Part shown: piece after piece, positions 4,857 through 5,421 of the stretch
How positions within the stretch are numbered: the stretch's first letter is position 1
How the letters are laid out: each line of letters starts with the position of its first letter
Assembly: GCA_038326615.1 (NCBI GenBank)
Contig: JBBQKF010000155.1
Location: 1-5,421 of the forward strand
Origin: JBBQKF01 sp038326615
GTDB taxonomy: Bacteria; Bacillota; Clostridia; Saccharofermentanales; UBA5734
DNA: 5,421 bases
Direction of reading: 5' to 3'
Notes under the pieces: model-generated
Told to the model about the DNA's origin: nothing
The model's database searches: none
The model's input: the letters and a program-made list of their open reading frames with translations, nothing else
Program-made: the position numbers and the translations under genes

Positions 4857-5421
4857 TATCATGATCTGGGATCGTTTACCGTCCGGATATTTCATTGCAA
4901 ATTTTACAAACCGAAGTGGCTGTTTCACATTATCCATAAGAAATTTAGATTCGTAAATTTTTACACTTTCAAATCCTTTTTCGTTATTCCAGATTGCGAT
5001 TGGTTCTTGCTTATTAGTTTTCTTTTTTATTTGCTTCAAGCTTGTAATATTGTTTTCTTTTGCCCTGACAATTACATCAACTCCCAGGTCTTGGCAATGA
5101 TTAATCCATAACGAATTGAAGGCAAGCGCATCATACACCACAACATCAATAAATCTTTTGTAATTCACTGAAACATCTGACAAAAGACGCTTTGCGACAT
5201 TTAGTTCTCCTTCGTCTTTGGATGTGGAATCAACCCCTGATCTATATAATTCGAATCCGATTGTTAATTTTGGTGCATCTCCGATAATCGACATGACAGC
5301 ACCGCTATGAAAATAATGTTTATTGTTACTCAAGAATTCCGTGCAGAATTTTTTGTTGCTGCCGAAAAATTCGGCTTCCATCAATAGCTGCAACTGTGAA
5401 TCCGTCAATTGTTCCGTTTAC
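4857..5421 (-). pseudogene. Transposase remnant, catalytic core segment (copy B, segment 1)
   Basis: At the window edge the minus strand reads VNGTIDGFTVAAIDG, which fits the first catalytic Asp block of IS4-superfamily transposases. One base later the frame shifts to AEFFGSNKKFCTEFL and stays open to GKRSQIMI. The second Asp is visible in VVVYDALAF, about 90 residues further on. A start placed at the TTG near 5408 would be an artefact, since it lies in the shifted frame across the Asp block. The sequence is cut at 4857-4860 by a hairpin-rich insertion: the codons for QIMI run straight into VTTC at 4677 if the insertion and one TATC copy are removed. The N-terminal part lies outside the window. 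Confidence 0.8.
5257..5421 (-). repeat. Direct repeat of transposase core, copy B (partner 3294-3457)
   Basis: Partner of 3294-3457; the repeat probably continues beyond the right edge, since copy A stays transposase-like up to 3783. Confidence 0.8.

Larger units (their letters stand above)
3893..5421 (-). mobile_element. Insertion sequence copy B, same family as copy A, with two nested insertions (runs off right edge)
   Basis: Copy B lies head-to-tail with copy A on the same strand, separated by 52 bp (3841-3892) in which I see nothing. Its 3' end at 3893 is defined by the shared tail. Its 5' end is beyond the window. Inside it the transposase frame is interrupted by blocks at 4678-4856 and about 4193-4511. 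Removing both restores a family-like C-terminal half in the order core, Glu region, tail. Confidence 0.75.

Noticed and set aside
4851..5408. Independent 185-residue gene starting near 5408
   Set aside because: The apparent start is a TTG within the shifted frame of the transposase Asp block; the frame is a fragment ended by the insertion.

Overview
The window looks like a low-GC Bacillota chromosome, probably Clostridia. This rests on the AT-rich composition, GGAGG-type ribosome binding sites, a fused GGDEF/HD-GYP sensor and remnants of IS4-type and conjugative-element genes. The genus cannot be fixed from the sequence. Every recognisable coding region lies on the minus strand. Only one gene is intact; the rest is decayed mobile DNA.

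Layout from left to right: (1) 1-159 is the tail of a large SNF2-type helicase/DNA-methylase protein of the kind carried on integrative conjugative elements, cut off at its 5' side. (2) 218-270 is a stem-loop with a T-run on the minus strand. (3) 271-705 holds only decayed coding scraps. (4) 706-3165 encodes an intact 819-residue membrane sensor, CHASE4-HAMP-PAS-GGDEF-HD-GYP, with the catalytic residues for both making and degrading cyclic di-GMP. (5) 3240-3840 is an internally deleted insertion sequence (copy A). (6) 3893-5421 is a second, longer copy of the same element (copy B), cut by the right window edge.

The most unusual content is inside copy B. Its transposase reading frame can be rebuilt by removing two foreign blocks. 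One is a 179-bp block at 4678-4856, flanked by TATC repeats and made almost entirely of six short back-to-back hairpins. The other is a roughly 319-bp block at 4193-4511 made of larger tandem hairpins, including a 162-bp inverted-repeat unit that encloses three stem-loops. Neither block has a plausible gene. Both look like small non-autonomous palindromic elements that landed in an already dead or dying IS, and both targets contain TATC.

The sensor gene sits just downstream of copy A in the same orientation. Its expression could therefore be affected by transcription leaving the IS, but no promoter is clear. There is no sign that the transposon debris and the sensor work together.
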